This document shows, piece by piece, positions 63,820-64,000 of a stretch of DNA of 64,000 nt. The position numbers and the translations under genes are program-made. Source of the stretch: Leifsonia sp. Root1293 (GTDB lineage Bacteria; Actinomycetota; Actinomycetes; Actinomycetales; Microbacteriaceae); contig NZ_LMEH01000001.1 in NCBI RefSeq assembly GCF_001425325.1, positions 1,225,898-1,289,897 on the forward strand. The letters are read 5' to 3'. The notes beneath the pieces were generated by a model. The model made no database searches, was not told the origin of the DNA, and was given only the letters and a program-made list of their open reading frames with translations. Position 1 is the stretch's first letter. Every line of letters begins with the position of its first letter.

Positions 63820-63893
63820 GCGGCCGGCGAGCAGTCCTAGTGCTCCTCTTCGCGGCGATCGCCATCCTTACGATCGCGGCGTTCCTGATCTAA
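63816..63893 (+). CDS. Candidate 25-residue transmembrane microprotein
   Basis: From GTG at 63816: VSGRRAVLVLLFAAIAILTI, then AAFLI and TAA. A basic N-terminus followed by one perfect hydrophobic helix, the layout of a membrane microprotein such as a holin-like or regulatory peptide. The start overlaps the zinc-ribbon stop by 4 bp. Confidence 0.45.
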   Translation: MSGRRAVLVLLFAAIAILTIAAFLI

Positions 63894-64000
63894 GCCAGCC
63901 AGGCCCTCGCCGCGGCGTCCAAGCTCGCGAGGGGATGGTCACCCTTGCGCGCCATCTCTTTCAACGCTTTTGTGCGCCGCGGCGAGGGCATGGTGAGTGC
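63890..64000 (-). CDS. C-terminal end of an unidentified protein, cut by window edge
   Basis: The minus strand reads ...MPSPRRTKALKEMARKGDHP then LASLDAAARAWLA and TAG at 63890. The ATG within the visible part could be the start of a 33-residue protein, but the frame is open to the edge, so a longer gene is equally possible. The TAG overlaps the TAA of the opposite microprotein. No family recognised. Confidence 0.35.
   Translation of the reverse strand, partial: ALTMPSPRRTKALKEMARKGDHPLASLDAAARAWLA

Overview
The window is high-GC (roughly 65-70%) chromosomal DNA from an actinobacterium, most probably a member of the Microbacteriaceae. The clues are codon use, a tmRNA encoding the tag ANSKRTDFALAA, the prfB-ftsE-ftsX...smpB...ssrA neighbourhood, the fumarylacetoacetase-family gene next to gltX, small DUF6458 and DUF4244 proteins, and a Tad-type pilus locus. 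The genus is an inference; no rRNA is present. Most genes have a GGAGG-like site or a 4-bp ATGA/GTGA overlap with the gene upstream. Several others look leaderless, with a TAnnnT box 6-9 nt before the start codon.

Layout. 1-2.6 kb: a xylose/ribose-type sugar ABC transporter (binding protein, ATPase, partial permease), minus strand. 3-4.6 kb: a small acidic protein, a DUF808 membrane protein and tRNA-Gln(CUG). 4.6-22 kb: a long, mostly minus-strand block of amino-acid metabolism in which gltX, a FAH-family hydrolase, ilvE, leuB, serA, ilvC, ilvN, ilvB and ilvD cover branched-chain amino-acid and serine synthesis. A divergent LysR/aminotransferase pair, cutC and small membrane proteins are interspersed. 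21.8-29.7 kb: a fused trehalose-6-phosphate synthase/phosphatase, then a TetR-MMPL-YhgE/Pip operon whose MMPL carries a degenerate ABC-ATPase-like C-terminal domain. 29.7-34 kb: an ArsB/SLC13-type permease, two small proteins and the bioY-bioM-bioN biotin ECF transporter. 34-40 kb: an MFS exporter with its divergent TetR repressor, DUF1653, a CLC-type channel and a DUF4012 envelope protein. 40-43 kb: tRNA-Lys(CUU), hisN, a DksA/TraR-type zinc-finger protein, a coupled Ala/Lys-rich pair and ssrA. 43-54.7 kb: SIMPL protein, TetR/MFS pair, tyrosine phosphatase, smpB, a MacB-like ABC pair, ftsX, ftsE, prfB. 54.8-58.1 kb: a secreted beta-propeller/FN3 protein and another MFS. 58.1-62.7 kb: a tad pilus locus (tadA-tadB-tadC-flp-like-tadE-tadE-like-tadG-like), minus strand. 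62.7-64 kb: lower-GC accessory DNA that begins where tadA loses its N-terminal half.

How the genes work together: ilvD, ilvB/N, ilvC, leuB and ilvE form most of the valine/isoleucine/leucine pathway and serA starts serine synthesis. SmpB and ssrA are the two trans-translation components and prfB is the release factor that acts at the stop codons of the same ribosomes. FtsE/FtsX form the cell-division ABC complex. BioY/M/N import biotin. Three TetR genes each have a perfect palindrome at the promoter they most likely control.

The least ordinary features are: the RND permease fused to a degenerate ABC domain; four groups of intergenic palindromes or repeats (two at convergent gene ends); a possible recombination patch in ilvD; two genes (otsAB, the MacB-like permease) lacking a canonical start codon where homology says the protein begins; the truncated tadA at an accessory-DNA junction; and three candidate microprotein genes of 25-42 codons. 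CRISPR arrays, rRNA operons and recognisable transposases are absent from what I can read.
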